The notes under the pieces: generated by a model
The model's database searches: none
The model's input: only the letters and a program-made list of their open reading frames with translations
What the model was told of the DNA's origin: nothing
Position numbers and translations under genes: made by a program
Shown here: positions 52,137 to 61,577 of the stretch, one piece after another
Layout: the number at the start of each line of letters is the position of its first letter
Numbering within the stretch: the stretch's first letter is position 1
Origin: Paenibacillus vietnamensis
GTDB lineage: Bacteria > Bacillota > Bacilli > Paenibacillales > Paenibacillaceae
NCBI RefSeq assembly: GCF_020169515.1
Contig: NZ_JAHMHW010000001.1
Location: 434,001-498,000, forward strand
Reading direction: 5' to 3'
Length of the DNA: 64,000 bases

Positions 52137-53459
52137 TTATGCCGTTTCGCCTTCGACAGCGGCTTCATTTTCCCGGATCAGCATCTCGACCTTCCGGATC
52201 CGGTTTTTGCTTGTTTCCCGGATAATAAACTTGAACTGGTCCAGCTCATGCTCCTTGCCCGGCTTCGGATCCGGAACTTGGCTGTACAGCCAGCCGCCTA
52301 CCGTATCGACATCCTCTTCCTCGAAGTTAATGCCGGTCAAATCGCTTAGCTCGCTAAGCGAAACCTTACCGTCCAGCAAGTAGCAGTTGTCCGCCAGCTG
52401 TTCGATTTCCTTTCGTTCGTCGGCATCGAATTCGTCCCGAATTTCACCGACGATTTCCTCCAATATATCTTCAATCGTAATCAGACCAGACGTTCCGCCG
52501 TATTCATCGACGAGTATCGCGATATGAACGCGTTCCTGCTGCATCCGCTTCAGCAGCATCTTAACCGGCGTTACCTCTGAAACGCTCAGCACCGGGTGAA
52601 CAAGCTTCTTGAAGTTGAAATCGCGGTCCGATTCGTACTCCAAGAACAGCTGCTTCGTATTAATCATACCGACGATGTTGTCCTTGCTTTCAAGGGCAAC
52701 CGGGAATCGCGTGTACTGCTCCTTACGAATGATTTCCATGTTCTCGTGAAGCGATTTGTTCGTGTAAAGACAGATCATGTCGGTGCGGGGCACCATAATT
52801 TCCTTCGCCAGCAATTCGTCGAAAGCGAAAATCCGGCTCACATATCCGTATTCGGTATTGTTGATCTTGCCGCTTTGGTAGCTTTCGTTAAGAATGATTT
52901 GAATTTCTTCCTCGGTATGCGCTTCCTCATGTTCTGTTGCCGGTTTCAGCCCGAACAGGCGCACAAGTGCGTTGGCCGAACCGTTTAGGAGCCAGATGAA
53001 AGGATACATCAAAGTATGGAAGAAAATAATCGGCTTCGCTGTCAGGAAGCTGATAAACTCAGCTTTCTGAATAGCCCAGGTTTTTGGTGCAAGCTCGCCT
53101 ACGACGACGTGCAGAAACGTGACAGAAATAAATGCGACCAAAAAGGATAAGAGATGACTGATATCACCATTTAAATCAAAATGTTCAAACAAGGGTAAAA
53201 GCAGTTTTTCAACTGTTGGTTCTCCTAACCAGCCGAGCCCTAACGCTGTAATCGTTATTCCTAATTGGCAGGCTGACAAGTAGGCATCCAGATTGCTCGT
53301 AACCCGTTGAACGGCAAGCGCGTTCTTCCGGCCCTCAAGCACTAACTGATCAATCCGACTGGAGCGAAGTCTGATGATGGCGAACTCCGTTGCGACGAAA
53401 AAAGCAGTTAATAAAATAAGTAGAGCAACCATGAATAAATTGAATCCTATACTACCCAT
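52137..53459 (-). CDS. Hemolysin C/CorC family protein (DUF21, CBS pair)
   Basis: The 440-residue protein has an N-terminal DUF21 membrane domain with about four spans (LSACQLGITITALGLGWLGEP is typical), a CBS pair starting at MVPRTDMICLYTNK, and a CorC_HlyC C-terminal domain (VDTVGGWLYSQVPDPKPG). Relatives of the CNNM/YugS/YhdP type handle Mg2+ or Co2+ efflux. The start has a weak site (GGGTAGTGAG). It is monocistronic. Confidence 0.92.
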   Translation of the reverse strand: MGSIGFNLFMVALLILLTAFFVATEFAIIRLRSSRIDQLVLEGRKNALAVQRVTSNLDAYLSACQLGITITALGLGWLGEPTVEKLLLPLFEHFDLNGDISHLLSFLVAFISVTFLHVVVGELAPKTWAIQKAEFISFLTAKPIIFFHTLMYPFIWLLNGSANALVRLFGLKPATEHEEAHTEEEIQIILNESYQSGKINNTEYGYVSRIFAFDELLAKEIMVPRTDMICLYTNKSLHENMEIIRKEQYTRFPVALESKDNIVGMINTKQLFLEYESDRDFNFKKLVHPVLSVSEVTPVKMLLKRMQQERVHIAILVDEYGGTSGLITIEDILEEIVGEIRDEFDADERKEIEQLADNCYLLDGKVSLSELSDLTGINFEEEDVDTVGGWLYSQVPDPKPGKEHELDQFKFIIRETSKNRIRKVEMLIRENEAAVEGETA

Positions 53460-53702
53460 TTTCGCTTCTCACTACCCTTTTTTATATGAATTTTTGTATG
53501 CTTATGATTTACTATAACGAATCCATACAGCATCTGACAAACGCCATATCCAACGGTAACAGCCTTTTACGACCTTTGTGGGTGATTTAAGAAGATTGAA
53601 AAGCTCATTATCATTGATTTTCGAGCCTTTACAACCGACTTTCTCAGGCCTATGATGAGTTCATATGAACTTGAAACGAAAGAGCTGCGAGGTGGATGGG
53701 AA

Positions 53703-54473
53703 ATGGAGTCCTTTACGCTGACCCGTAAAGAGATGGCTTGCCTATTGCTGTCTTTGGACGGATCGTCCGGCAGGAAGCCGCTCCAGGTGCTGCAGCAAGC
53801 ATGGAACAAATCGCATCGGACCGATCTCGAGCAAGGGAGCGGTCTGCCTGCTTTTTTGTCAACGCTGCTGCCTCCGATAGTTGAAAAGCTAATAAAACGG
53901 AATGAACTTAAAGGACTGTCTCTGCACGAAATTGCTGCGCTGGGACAGCTTATCGAATATTCGAGCCTTTCGGTCACCTCGATGCAAAACTGGGTGAAAC
54001 GGGATTTCAAAACCTACTTCGACAGCCCCAAGGCGGGGAAAAAATACAGTTTGAATCAGGCGGCGATGCTGTTTATTATCGATGATTTGAAATCGAATCT
54101 CGATTTCGAGTCGATCCGCAAGCTGTTCGATATTTTATTCAGGAATCCGGAGGACGGAGAATCCGATCCTGTAAGTGCGCTTCAATTATATGCCTCATAC
54201 ACAACCATGTTCGAGGAGCTGGATGCGAACAATGACCAGCTGCTCGATATTTCCGGCCATTTGAAAGAGCAGCCGCATCAGGATTTGCTGACGGAGCAAG
54301 TGATTCGCGACTCGGCCGAGCGGTTTGCCGGCAGACTGCCTGACTTGACCGGCAAACGGCGGGAAGCGTTCCGTAATTTTTTGCTCGTGGCGGTCATTTC
54401 GATCCAGACGTCCTATTTTCACTCCTTGGCCAGACGGTACTGCAATGCGACTTTGTTTCTAATGCCCGATTAG
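53703..54473 (+). CDS. DUF1836 domain protein
   Basis: The 256-residue soluble protein starts FTLTRKEMACLLLSLDG and has YSLNQAAMLFIIDDLKSNLD, matching the DUF1836 pattern of Firmicute proteins that look like MerR-type helix-turn-helix regulators. Function is unknown; it may bind DNA. ATG 53703 follows GAGGTGG; earlier starts lack one. It ends 95 bases before a sensor kinase gene but a link is not proven. Confidence 0.75.
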   Translation: MESFTLTRKEMACLLLSLDGSSGRKPLQVLQQAWNKSHRTDLEQGSGLPAFLSTLLPPIVEKLIKRNELKGLSLHEIAALGQLIEYSSLSVTSMQNWVKRDFKTYFDSPKAGKKYSLNQAAMLFIIDDLKSNLDFESIRKLFDILFRNPEDGESDPVSALQLYASYTTMFEELDANNDQLLDISGHLKEQPHQDLLTEQVIRDSAERFAGRLPDLTGKRREAFRNFLLVAVISIQTSYFHSLARRYCNATLFLMPD

Positions 54474-54568
54474 ATTGCCTTCGTTCGCTTTAAATTCGGT
54501 TTTATCCCCGCCGGATTTATGATATGTTTTAGAGAACAGAGAAAACCAGGTAGTAAAGGGGTAACCGA

Positions 54569-55972
54569 ATGCTGTTCGTACTCATTGCTTTATGGGCCAT
54601 TGCGGCTATCGTCTGGCTTTCGGACCGGAACGCGGCCATCAACCGCTGGCTCGGAGGTGTGGCGTTCTGCGGAGGGGCTGGCGCGCTTGCAGCCGTCCTC
54701 GATTTTCAATGGCTTCCCGTCATGGCCGAGGCGGGGATGAACGAGGTTGCGCAGCAGCTCCTCTTCCGCCTTCAGGCCGTCGCTTCGCTTCTTTCCTATT
54801 ACGGGCTTCCTTACTGCTTCGTTTTGTTTGCGGTCGCCTACCGGCCTGCGCAGCTGCCCTCGCGCTTAAAAGCGGTTCTGCCTTGGCTGCTGCTGCTGCC
54901 GATTGGGGGCTGCTTGCTTTTCACTCCTTTTTATACCGAAATGTATCCGGTCTCGTTCAACATCGTTGTCTGGTGGGCGGTGCCTTACATCTTGTACGGC
55001 TCCGTGCAAGTGCTGCTGAAACGAGACATCTATGGCGACTTTTCGCGGACGCATTGGATCGTATGCTCGGCCGTTCTGCCGCCGGTATTGTTCAGCATGG
55101 TCATGAATTACGTATTGCCGAGCTTCGGCATGCTTCGCATGTGGGTTTACAATACGTGGATGGTGGGCCTTGGGGTGACCGTATTCGTCATCGGACTGTT
55201 TACTTACGGCTTTATGGGCGTTCGCGTACTCGTGGACCGGCGCAGGTTCGATTCCACGCTCCGGGCGGTCACGTCAGGCACCGCGATCTTAAATCATGCG
55301 ATCAAGAACGATGCGGGCAAAATGCGGCTTTTCTCGGAGAAAATGAAAGCGTACGCGATCGAGACCGGGCAGCAGGAGCTGCTGGCGGACGTCGAGACGG
55401 TGCTGAACGCTTCGCGCCATATGCAGGAAATGCTGCAGCGGGTCCACCGGCGGACGGAGGATCTTGTGCTGAAGGTAGAGGAGATCGAGATGGGACGGCT
55501 CGTCCGGCAAACCTTTGCCGCCTTCGAGCCTGCGCTCGGCAGCGTCCGATTAAGCATGGAAATCGCCGACGGCTGGATTTGCCGCATCGATCCCGCGCAG
55601 ACGAGCGAAGCGCTAGGCAATCTCGCGGCCAATGCGCTGGAAGCGATGAAAGGCGGCGGTGAGCTGGTGGTAAAGCTCAGCGAAACGAAGCGGGAGCTCG
55701 TCATCGAGGTGAGGGATACGGGTCCGGGGATGAAAAAAAACGAAATGAGCAAGGTGCTGGAGCCGTTCTATACGACGAAAGGCGGCGGCAGCATGAATTT
55801 CGGCCTCGGCCTGCCATACGCTTACCACGTTATGCGGAAGCATAAAGGGATGCTGCAGCTGCGCAGCAAGCCCGGGGAAGGCACTTCGGTCTTTATGACG
55901 TTTCCAAAGAGGCATATACAAGCGGTGAAAAGGGCCGAAATTCCGGTGGAGGTGAGCAGTGCCCATGGATAA
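54569..55972 (+). CDS. Sensor histidine kinase with multi-span N-terminal domain
   Basis: The 467-residue kinase has seven or eight membrane segments in the first 230 residues, with little extracellular loop, then a dimerisation helix with probable phospho-His in AILNHAIKNDAGKM and an ATPase with N box GNLAANALEAM, G1 EVRDTGPGMKK and G2 FGLGLPYAYHVM. The signal is probably within or near the membrane. AAAGGGG precedes ATG 54569. It overlaps the response regulator gene by eight bases. Confidence 0.9.
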   Translation: MLFVLIALWAIAAIVWLSDRNAAINRWLGGVAFCGGAGALAAVLDFQWLPVMAEAGMNEVAQQLLFRLQAVASLLSYYGLPYCFVLFAVAYRPAQLPSRLKAVLPWLLLLPIGGCLLFTPFYTEMYPVSFNIVVWWAVPYILYGSVQVLLKRDIYGDFSRTHWIVCSAVLPPVLFSMVMNYVLPSFGMLRMWVYNTWMVGLGVTVFVIGLFTYGFMGVRVLVDRRRFDSTLRAVTSGTAILNHAIKNDAGKMRLFSEKMKAYAIETGQQELLADVETVLNASRHMQEMLQRVHRRTEDLVLKVEEIEMGRLVRQTFAAFEPALGSVRLSMEIADGWICRIDPAQTSEALGNLAANALEAMKGGGELVVKLSETKRELVIEVRDTGPGMKKNEMSKVLEPFYTTKGGGSMNFGLGLPYAYHVMRKHKGMLQLRSKPGEGTSVFMTFPKRHIQAVKRAEIPVEVSSAHG

Positions 55973-56666
55973 GATCAAAGTGTGGATCGTCGAGGACGAT
56001 CCGGATTGGCTGCGCGGGCTTGTTGCGTTTTTGAATAAAGAGCAGGATATTCAAGTTGTCTGGACGGCCAGCAGCGCGGGGGATGTAAGGGAAGCGCTGC
56101 GCGGACGGCTGGCTGAGGACTGTCCTGCCGATGTCGTGCTCATGGACATTATGCTGGATGATAAGCCGGAGGGCGTGCTGCTCGCCGAGGAGACGGCTTC
56201 GGCCGCGGGAGCCCGCGTCGTCATGCTGACGTCTATGGAAGAAAAGGATCTGATTTTTCGTTCGTTCCAGGCAGGCGCTATCGATTATCAGATCAAATCC
56301 GATTTCGAAGGGCTTCCCGATGCGGTCAGATCCGCGTATCGCAAGCAGTCGCCGATCAACGCGGCCGTTGCGGAAAGCATGCGTGAGGAATTCAAGCGGC
56401 TCAAGCAAATGGAGCGCGATTTCGAAATCAAGAAGGTGGAAGACCTGATTACGCCTTCGGAGCTGCAGCTGCTCGATTTGATCGATCAAGGCTATACGCA
56501 GCCGCAAATCGCCGACAAGCTGGTCGTCTCCTTGCGGACCGTCAAAAACCATGTTAATCACATTCTCAAAAAGCTGAACTTAACCGGCTCGCGTGAAGCG
56601 GCCGCAAAGGTGAAGGAAATGGGATTGTTTCATAAGCAGAACAAAAACGACAGCGCAGGGCGGTAA
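55965..56666 (+). CDS. NarL/LuxR-type response regulator
   Basis: The 233-residue regulator has a receiver domain (IKVWIVEDDPDWLRGL, acceptor Asp in VLMDIMLDDK) and a C-terminal LuxR helix-turn-helix (ITPSELQLLDLIDQGYTQPQ, then VSLRTVKNHVNHILKKL). ATG 55965 lies about 9 bases after GGAGGTGAG, and a GTG at 55959 is an alternative. The gene overlaps the kinase and ends in a terminator. Confidence 0.92.
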   Translation: MDKIKVWIVEDDPDWLRGLVAFLNKEQDIQVVWTASSAGDVREALRGRLAEDCPADVVLMDIMLDDKPEGVLLAEETASAAGARVVMLTSMEEKDLIFRSFQAGAIDYQIKSDFEGLPDAVRSAYRKQSPINAAVAESMREEFKRLKQMERDFEIKKVEDLITPSELQLLDLIDQGYTQPQIADKLVVSLRTVKNHVNHILKKLNLTGSREAAAKVKEMGLFHKQNKNDSAGR

Positions 56667-56684
56667 CGGCGTTGTCGTTTTTTT
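56643..56684 (+). terminator. Terminator of the kinase/regulator operon
   Basis: AAAAACGACA pairs with TGTCGTTTTT, then T2 more; the stem begins inside the last codons of the regulator gene. Confidence 0.8.
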
Positions 56685-56728
56685 GTTCATACATTTCAAA
56701 CCGGAAGGGAATAATGAATGGGTATTGC

Positions 56729-56757
56729 TTGACAAAGGAATTCACTTCGTTTAAAGT
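56729..56757 (+). promoter_or_regulatory. Putative SigA promoter of the nitroreductase gene
   Basis: A perfect -35 TTGACA (56729-56734) and -10-like TAAAGT (56752-56757) have 17-base spacing. TAAAGTTA is repeated directly at 56752-56759 and 56766-56773, flanking a TTACGTAA palindrome, a candidate operator. Confidence 0.5.
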
Positions 56758-56803
56758 TACTTACGTAAAGTTATTAAATTAATAAATGATAGGCGGGAGA
56801 AGC

Positions 56804-57433
56804 ATGACAACACAAACCGGACATGAGACAAAAACATCGAAGCCGTTTATGGATGCCGTTAAAGTAAGGCGTTCGATTTACGCAATCAGCAAAGAAGCAG
56901 TCGTTTCCGACGACAAAATTATCGAAATCGTACAGGATGCAGTGAAGCACACGCCATCTTCCTTCAACTCTCAAAGCGCGCGGGTTGTCGTGCTTTTGGG
57001 CGAAAACCACGACAAGCTGTGGGATCTCACGACCGAGACGCTGCGCAAAATCGTCGCTGCGGATCAATTTGAGGCGACTGCGCAAAAGATGGGCGCTTTT
57101 AAAAGCGGCTACGGCACAGTGCTGTTCTTCGAAGACCAGACGGTCGTTGACGGCCTGATGCAGCAGTTCCCGTCCTATGCGGACAACTTCCCGATTTGGT
57201 CGCAGCAATCCTCCGGCATGCATCAGTTCGTCGTATGGACGGCGCTGGAGAATGAAGGTTTCGGCGCAACGCTGCAGCACTATAATCCGCTGATCGACGA
57301 CGAAGTCAGATCGACATGGTCGCTGCCTTCGTCCTGGAAGCTGATTGCGCAAATGCCTTTCGGCAAACCGACCGCAGCGCCGGGCGAGAAGCAGTTCCAG
57401 CCGATCGACGAGCGCGTGAAAGTATTTAAGTAA
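56804..57433 (+). CDS. Nitroreductase family protein
   Basis: The 209-residue FMN enzyme matches the YdgI/HBN1-like nitroreductase branch: FMDAVKVRRSIYAISKEA, TPSSFNSQSARVVVLLGE and the C-terminal LIAQMPFGKPTAAPGEKQF. Such enzymes reduce nitro compounds and quinones with NAD(P)H. ATG 56804 follows GGGAG; ATG 56786 is less likely. It has its own promoter and terminator. Confidence 0.9.
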   Translation: MTTQTGHETKTSKPFMDAVKVRRSIYAISKEAVVSDDKIIEIVQDAVKHTPSSFNSQSARVVVLLGENHDKLWDLTTETLRKIVAADQFEATAQKMGAFKSGYGTVLFFEDQTVVDGLMQQFPSYADNFPIWSQQSSGMHQFVVWTALENEGFGATLQHYNPLIDDEVRSTWSLPSSWKLIAQMPFGKPTAAPGEKQFQPIDERVKVFK

Positions 57434-57445
57434 TAGTAGTAAACC

Positions 57446-57486
57446 GACGGAGCGGGCCTGATTTTTCGGCCTTCTCCGTCTTTTTT
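57446..57486 (+). terminator. Terminator after the nitroreductase gene
   Basis: GACGGAG pairs with CTCCGTC, with an inner GGCC/GGCC pairing, followed by T6. Confidence 0.85.
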
Positions 57487-57553
57487 CGTTTGTCCGGCGG
57501 CTTTATAATAGGAATGAATTTTGAATCTTGCCGAATGGACCGGAGGAGAGCAA

Positions 57554-58282
57554 TTGTTTAAAGCGGTATTTTTTGATTTGGACGATACGCTGTACGACCA
57601 GCTGAGCCCGTTTGAGCTCGCCCTCGGGAAAGCCGGGTTGAACGATTGCGTCCGCAGCCGCGAAGGCGCTTCGGATTTGTTTAAGAGCATCCGCCGCCAT
57701 AGCGACCGGCTATGGATAAAGCATGCAGGCGGCGAGCTAACGCTGGAGAGGCTGAGAATCGAAAGAACATGCGCCGCGTTTGCGGAGCTCGGGATTGATC
57801 TCCCGGAGGAAGCAGCTAGCCTTTTGCAGCACTGCTACGAACGGGAGCAGGCGAATATCAAGCTACATACAGGAGCGAAAGACTTATTAATGAATTTAAA
57901 GGAGGGGGGTATGGAGACGGGGATTATTACAAACGGACCCGTATCGCACCAAACGAACAAGATCACAGCGCTGGGACTGAAGGATGCGATTAGCGATCGG
58001 CGGATCTTCATATCGGATGCGATCGGCGCCGCGAAGCCGGATGTCGGGGTGTTTCATTATGTACGGCAAGCGGCCGGCTATCAGCCTCATGAGCTGATTT
58101 ATGTTGGCGACGCATGGCATAACGACATCGCTCCCGCGTACCGCGCGGGCTGGCTTGCGGTGTGGGTGAACGTCAGGGGGCAGCTGCCGCATGCGAAGGA
58201 TGAAGAGGTCCGTTACAGCGAATGTGCGTCGCTCGAAGAGGCGGCTGGGCTGCTTCTTGATCTATGCAAGCCGCAGCCGTAA
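57554..58282 (+). CDS. HAD family hydrolase, YjjG/nucleotidase-like
   Basis: The 242-residue protein has HAD motif I FFDLDDTLYDQ at the very start, a helical cap, motif II ITNGP, motif III Lys in AAKPDVGVF and motif IV YVGDAWHNDI. It resembles YjjG/YsaA-type pyrimidine 5'-nucleotidases. TTG 57554 has GGAGGAG just upstream and gives the normal N terminus. The substrate is not certain. Confidence 0.87.
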   Translation: MFKAVFFDLDDTLYDQLSPFELALGKAGLNDCVRSREGASDLFKSIRRHSDRLWIKHAGGELTLERLRIERTCAAFAELGIDLPEEAASLLQHCYEREQANIKLHTGAKDLLMNLKEGGMETGIITNGPVSHQTNKITALGLKDAISDRRIFISDAIGAAKPDVGVFHYVRQAAGYQPHELIYVGDAWHNDIAPAYRAGWLAVWVNVRGQLPHAKDEEVRYSECASLEEAAGLLLDLCKPQP

Positions 58283-58395
58283 ATCTGGCGGATTGCTCTA
58301 AAAACATGTACAATAGAATCCGATAAAGGAGCTAGACAAGCTTAACGAATTTTTCGGCGATTAATTTACGTTTATTGCCAGACGGGAGAGAAACG

Positions 58396-59070
58396 ATGAG
58401 TATCGATCCGCGCATTATCAAAACGTTATTGCAGCTTCAGCTGACGCCGGGCGCGAATAACCAGTCGTCCGCTAATCCGTTGAGCGCTGCCGCAGGCAGC
58501 GGCACGGCTTCCTTATTCGATACGTTGTTATCACAATATATGTCCGGATTCGGACAGGAGACGGACAGCGCAAAGCCTGTAGCGGCCGCTGATGCGCTTG
58601 CCCGTCTTTCCCAGTCGGGTCCGGCTGCAGCTTTGTCGTTTGCAGAGGATTCTGCGGACGTTCGGGATGCGGGAGAATACGGCGGACTGATCGCACAGGC
58701 GTCGGCCAAATACGGGGTGGATGCCGCTTTGATCCGGGCGGTTATCCGCACGGAGTCCGGCTTCAGGGCCGATGCGGTATCGGGTGCAGGAGCCAAGGGG
58801 CTGATGCAGCTGATGGACGGTACAGCAAGGGGGCTGGGCGTGACCGATCCGTTTGATCCCGCGCAAAATATCGACGGCGGCACAAAATATCTGTCTTATC
58901 TGCTTAAAAAGTACAACGGCAACGAGCAGGTAGCGCTCGCAGCCTATAATGCCGGACCGGGACGCGTCGACCGTACGGGCATCAGCACGGACGAACAGCT
59001 GGCGGCTAATTCCGGAGAGCTGCCGGAGGAAACGCAGCGGTATGTCCTGAAAGTGCTGCAAGCCAGATAA
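58396..59070 (+). CDS. Lytic transglycosylase, SLT domain
   Basis: The 224-residue protein has an SLT domain in its C-terminal half: [18 protein letters not shown] with catalytic Glu120, GAKGLMQLM and [13 protein letters not shown]. The first 90 residues are low-complexity with no signal peptide, as in B. subtilis YjbJ/CwlQ. It should cut peptidoglycan between MurNAc and GlcNAc after export by an unknown route. GGGAGAG precedes ATG 58396. Confidence 0.9.
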   Translation: MSIDPRIIKTLLQLQLTPGANNQSSANPLSAAAGSGTASLFDTLLSQYMSGFGQETDSAKPVAAADALARLSQSGPAAALSFAEDSADVRDAGEYGGLIAQASAKYGVDAALIRAVIRTESGFRADAVSGAGAKGLMQLMDGTARGLGVTDPFDPAQNIDGGTKYLSYLLKKYNGNEQVALAAYNAGPGRVDRTGISTDEQLAANSGELPEETQRYVLKVLQAR

Positions 59071-59160
59071 TCCGGCTGCGACAAGATCACGAATCGGCCC
59101 TTTGCCGCGATGCGGGGCAGTCGTTGATCTTTTTCTTTTTTGGAAGGAGAAGGATGGACC

Positions 59161-60309
59161 ATGCTTTATTTTGACCATTGCGCCTCTACGCCTCCATATG
59201 ATGAAGTGATTCAGACGATGACGGAAGTGATGCGGGCGCATTATGCGAACCCTTCTTCGCTTCACCGCGCAGGCACGTCTGCCGGTCACCTGATCGAGAG
59301 ATCAAGGGCGGTGCTTGCGGAGCAATTCCGGACGAAGAAAGGGTCCTGGCTGTTCACGGGCGGAGGCACGGAATCGAATAATTTGGCGGTTAAAGGGATT
59401 GCGAAGCAATATGCGGGAAGAGGGAAACATCTGATTACGACCCGGATTGAGCATGCCTCGGTATACGAAACGTTCGGCCAGCTGGAGGAGGAGGGCTTTC
59501 GGGTTACGTATTTGCCTGTCAGCGATACGGGTCATGTCCGGGCCGAGCAGGTGCTGGAGGCCGTAACGGACGAAACGGTGCTGGTGAGCGTCATGCACGT
59601 GAATAACGAGATCGGGACCGTTCAGCCTATTGCGGAAATCGGACGAATGCTGAAGAAGCGTTCCCGCGCCTTCTTTCACGTTGATGCGGTACAGAGTATC
59701 GGGAAGCTGCCGGTTTCCGTCGAGGAGTGGGGCATCGATTTGCTAAGCGGCTCGGCGCATAAGCTGCGCGGGCCAAAAGGAGTCGGTTTCCTCTATATAA
59801 GAGACGGCATTACGCTGTATCCTTTGTTTACGGGCGGCTCGCAGGAGGAAGGCTTCCGGGCGGGCACGCAAAACGTTCCGGGCATCGTCGCATCCGCCAA
59901 GGCTCTCAGAATGGCATCGGAATCGATGGAGGCCAGAGGGCGGAAGCTGGGAGCTTTAAAGCGCATGCTGCTGACGGAGATTGCGGAAATTCCGGAGCTG
60001 AAGCTGAACGGCGGAGAGCCTTCGGCCCCGCATATCGTTCATTTTTCCTACCCTGGCATGAAGCCTGAGGTGATCGTCCATATGCTGGAGGAGCAGGGCA
60101 TTCTGGCATCGACGAAGTCGGCCTGTTCATCCAAGGACCAGAAGCCGAGCAGGGTTCTTCTGGCGATGGGAGCAAGCCGAGAGCATGCGGCGGGCGGCGT
60201 TCGGATCAGCCTCGGGGACGAGCATACGGAACGGGATATCGCCAGGCTGGCGGAGGCGCTGCGCATCGCGGTACGACAATTGAAGCCGCTTGAGAGGGGA
60301 TTGACATAA
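59161..60309 (+). CDS. Cysteine desulfurase (NifS/IscS type)
   Basis: The 382-residue PLP enzyme has YFDHCASTPPYDEV at the start, PLP Lys201 in SGSAHKLRGPKG, and the persulfide Cys322 in STKSACSSKDQ. It removes sulfur from cysteine. The next gene is thiI, four bases or less away, so it is the NifZ-type partner that supplies sulfur for tRNA 4-thiouridine. GAAGGAGAAGG precedes ATG 59161. Confidence 0.95.
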   Translation: MLYFDHCASTPPYDEVIQTMTEVMRAHYANPSSLHRAGTSAGHLIERSRAVLAEQFRTKKGSWLFTGGGTESNNLAVKGIAKQYAGRGKHLITTRIEHASVYETFGQLEEEGFRVTYLPVSDTGHVRAEQVLEAVTDETVLVSVMHVNNEIGTVQPIAEIGRMLKKRSRAFFHVDAVQSIGKLPVSVEEWGIDLLSGSAHKLRGPKGVGFLYIRDGITLYPLFTGGSQEEGFRAGTQNVPGIVASAKALRMASESMEARGRKLGALKRMLLTEIAEIPELKLNGGEPSAPHIVHFSYPGMKPEVIVHMLEEQGILASTKSACSSKDQKPSRVLLAMGASREHAAGGVRISLGDEHTERDIARLAEALRIAVRQLKPLERGLT

Positions 60310-60311
60310 TT

Positions 60312-61532
60312 TTGCAATACGATCGAATTATTTTACGTTACGGGGATTTAACGGTAAAAGGGAAAAACCGCAGCCGTTTCGAGCGCCGCATGCAGGAGCA
60401 GGTAAAGCAGTCACTGCAGGGCTTCGAGCGAATTACGTACTTCAAATCGTTCGGCAGATTGTACGTGCTGCTAAACGATCATTCTTACGCTCCGGTTATG
60501 GACCGGCTCAAGGATCTGTTCGGCATTGTCACGTTAAGCCCGGCCGTCAGCACCGGGCATAATTTGGAGGAAATCCGGGCCGCGGCTCTTACATTGATGC
60601 AGACGCTGCCCGAGCAGCCTTCGACGTTTAAAGTTAGCGCAAAGAGGGCGTGGAAGGAATTTCCTCACAATTCTCAGGAGTTGAACCATCTTGTGGGCAG
60701 CCATGTGCTGCGTGCTATGCCTTCGCTGAGGGTGGATGTCAGGAAGCCGGGCGTAGAGCTGAGGGTGGATGTGCAGGAAGAGGCCGTATACGTCTATCAT
60801 GAAGTCATCGAAGCGGCGGGCGGCTTTCCTTACGGCTCTAACGGCAAAGCCATGCTGCTTCTGTCGGGCGGCATCGATAGTCCGGTAGCGGGCTGGATGG
60901 CCTTGCGCAAAGGGCTCGAGCTGGAAGCCGTCCATTTCCACAGCTACCCGTTCACGAGCGACAAGGCCAAAGAGAAGGTGATCGAGCTGGCAAAGCGTCT
61001 GTCCTATTTCAGCGGCGAGCCGCTTAAGCTTCACCTCGTCCCGTTCACCGAATTCCAGACGACGCTCGCGCAGAACGGCAATGACAACCTGATCATTACG
61101 ATTATGCGGAGGGCGATGCTGCGGATTACGGAGCGGCTGGCGGGACGGAACGGCGCAGGCGGCATCGTGACCGGCGAGAGCCTGGGACAGGTCGCGAGCC
61201 AGACTCTTGCAAGCATGAACGTCATCGGACGGGCGGCGGAGCTGCCGCTTATCAAGCCTCTCATTATGATGGACAAACAGGAAATCATCCGGGTAGCCGA
61301 GAGAATCGGAACGTTCGAAACTTCCATTCTGCCGTACGAGGATTGCTGCACGCTCTTTTTGCCGAAATCGCCGAGCACGAATCCGAATTTGCGCATCGTT
61401 GAAATGCTTGAATCGCAGCTCATAAATTACGAGGAGCTGCTGCAGGCGGCGGTTGAGGGGACGGAGGAGCTCATGCTGACGCCGGACAGCCAAACCGCCG
61501 TTCAATCGGCGGGGGAAGACAGCTGGTTTTAA
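60312..61532 (+). CDS. thiI: ThiI, tRNA 4-thiouridine synthase
   Basis: The 406-residue protein has an N-terminal NFLD/THUMP region (RFERRMQEQVKQ, FKVSAKRAWKEFP) and the PP-loop adenylation motif LLSGGIDSPVAGWM at about residues 183-196. There is no C-terminal rhodanese domain, as usual in Firmicutes. It makes s4U8 in tRNA and may help thiamine synthesis. TTG 60312 begins two bases after the cysteine desulfurase stop codon. Confidence 0.95.
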   Translation: MQYDRIILRYGDLTVKGKNRSRFERRMQEQVKQSLQGFERITYFKSFGRLYVLLNDHSYAPVMDRLKDLFGIVTLSPAVSTGHNLEEIRAAALTLMQTLPEQPSTFKVSAKRAWKEFPHNSQELNHLVGSHVLRAMPSLRVDVRKPGVELRVDVQEEAVYVYHEVIEAAGGFPYGSNGKAMLLLSGGIDSPVAGWMALRKGLELEAVHFHSYPFTSDKAKEKVIELAKRLSYFSGEPLKLHLVPFTEFQTTLAQNGNDNLIITIMRRAMLRITERLAGRNGAGGIVTGESLGQVASQTLASMNVIGRAAELPLIKPLIMMDKQEIIRVAERIGTFETSILPYEDCCTLFLPKSPSTNPNLRIVEMLESQLINYEELLQAAVEGTEELMLTPDSQTAVQSAGEDSWF

Positions 61533-61540
61533 ACGAAAAA

Positions 61541-61577
61541 AAAAGCAGCGCCTCTTATGCGGGCTCGCTGCTTTTTT
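61541..61577. terminator. Bidirectional terminator after thiI
   Basis: AAAAGCAGCG pairs with CGCTGCTTTT, followed by T on the plus strand and, through an A8 run, by T on the minus strand. It overlaps the end of the convergent terC-type gene. Confidence 0.88.

Noticed and set aside
54592-55662. 356-codon frame overlapping the sensor kinase in another frame
   Set aside because: Arg/Ala/Gly-rich translation without motifs; the kinase frame has full domain support.
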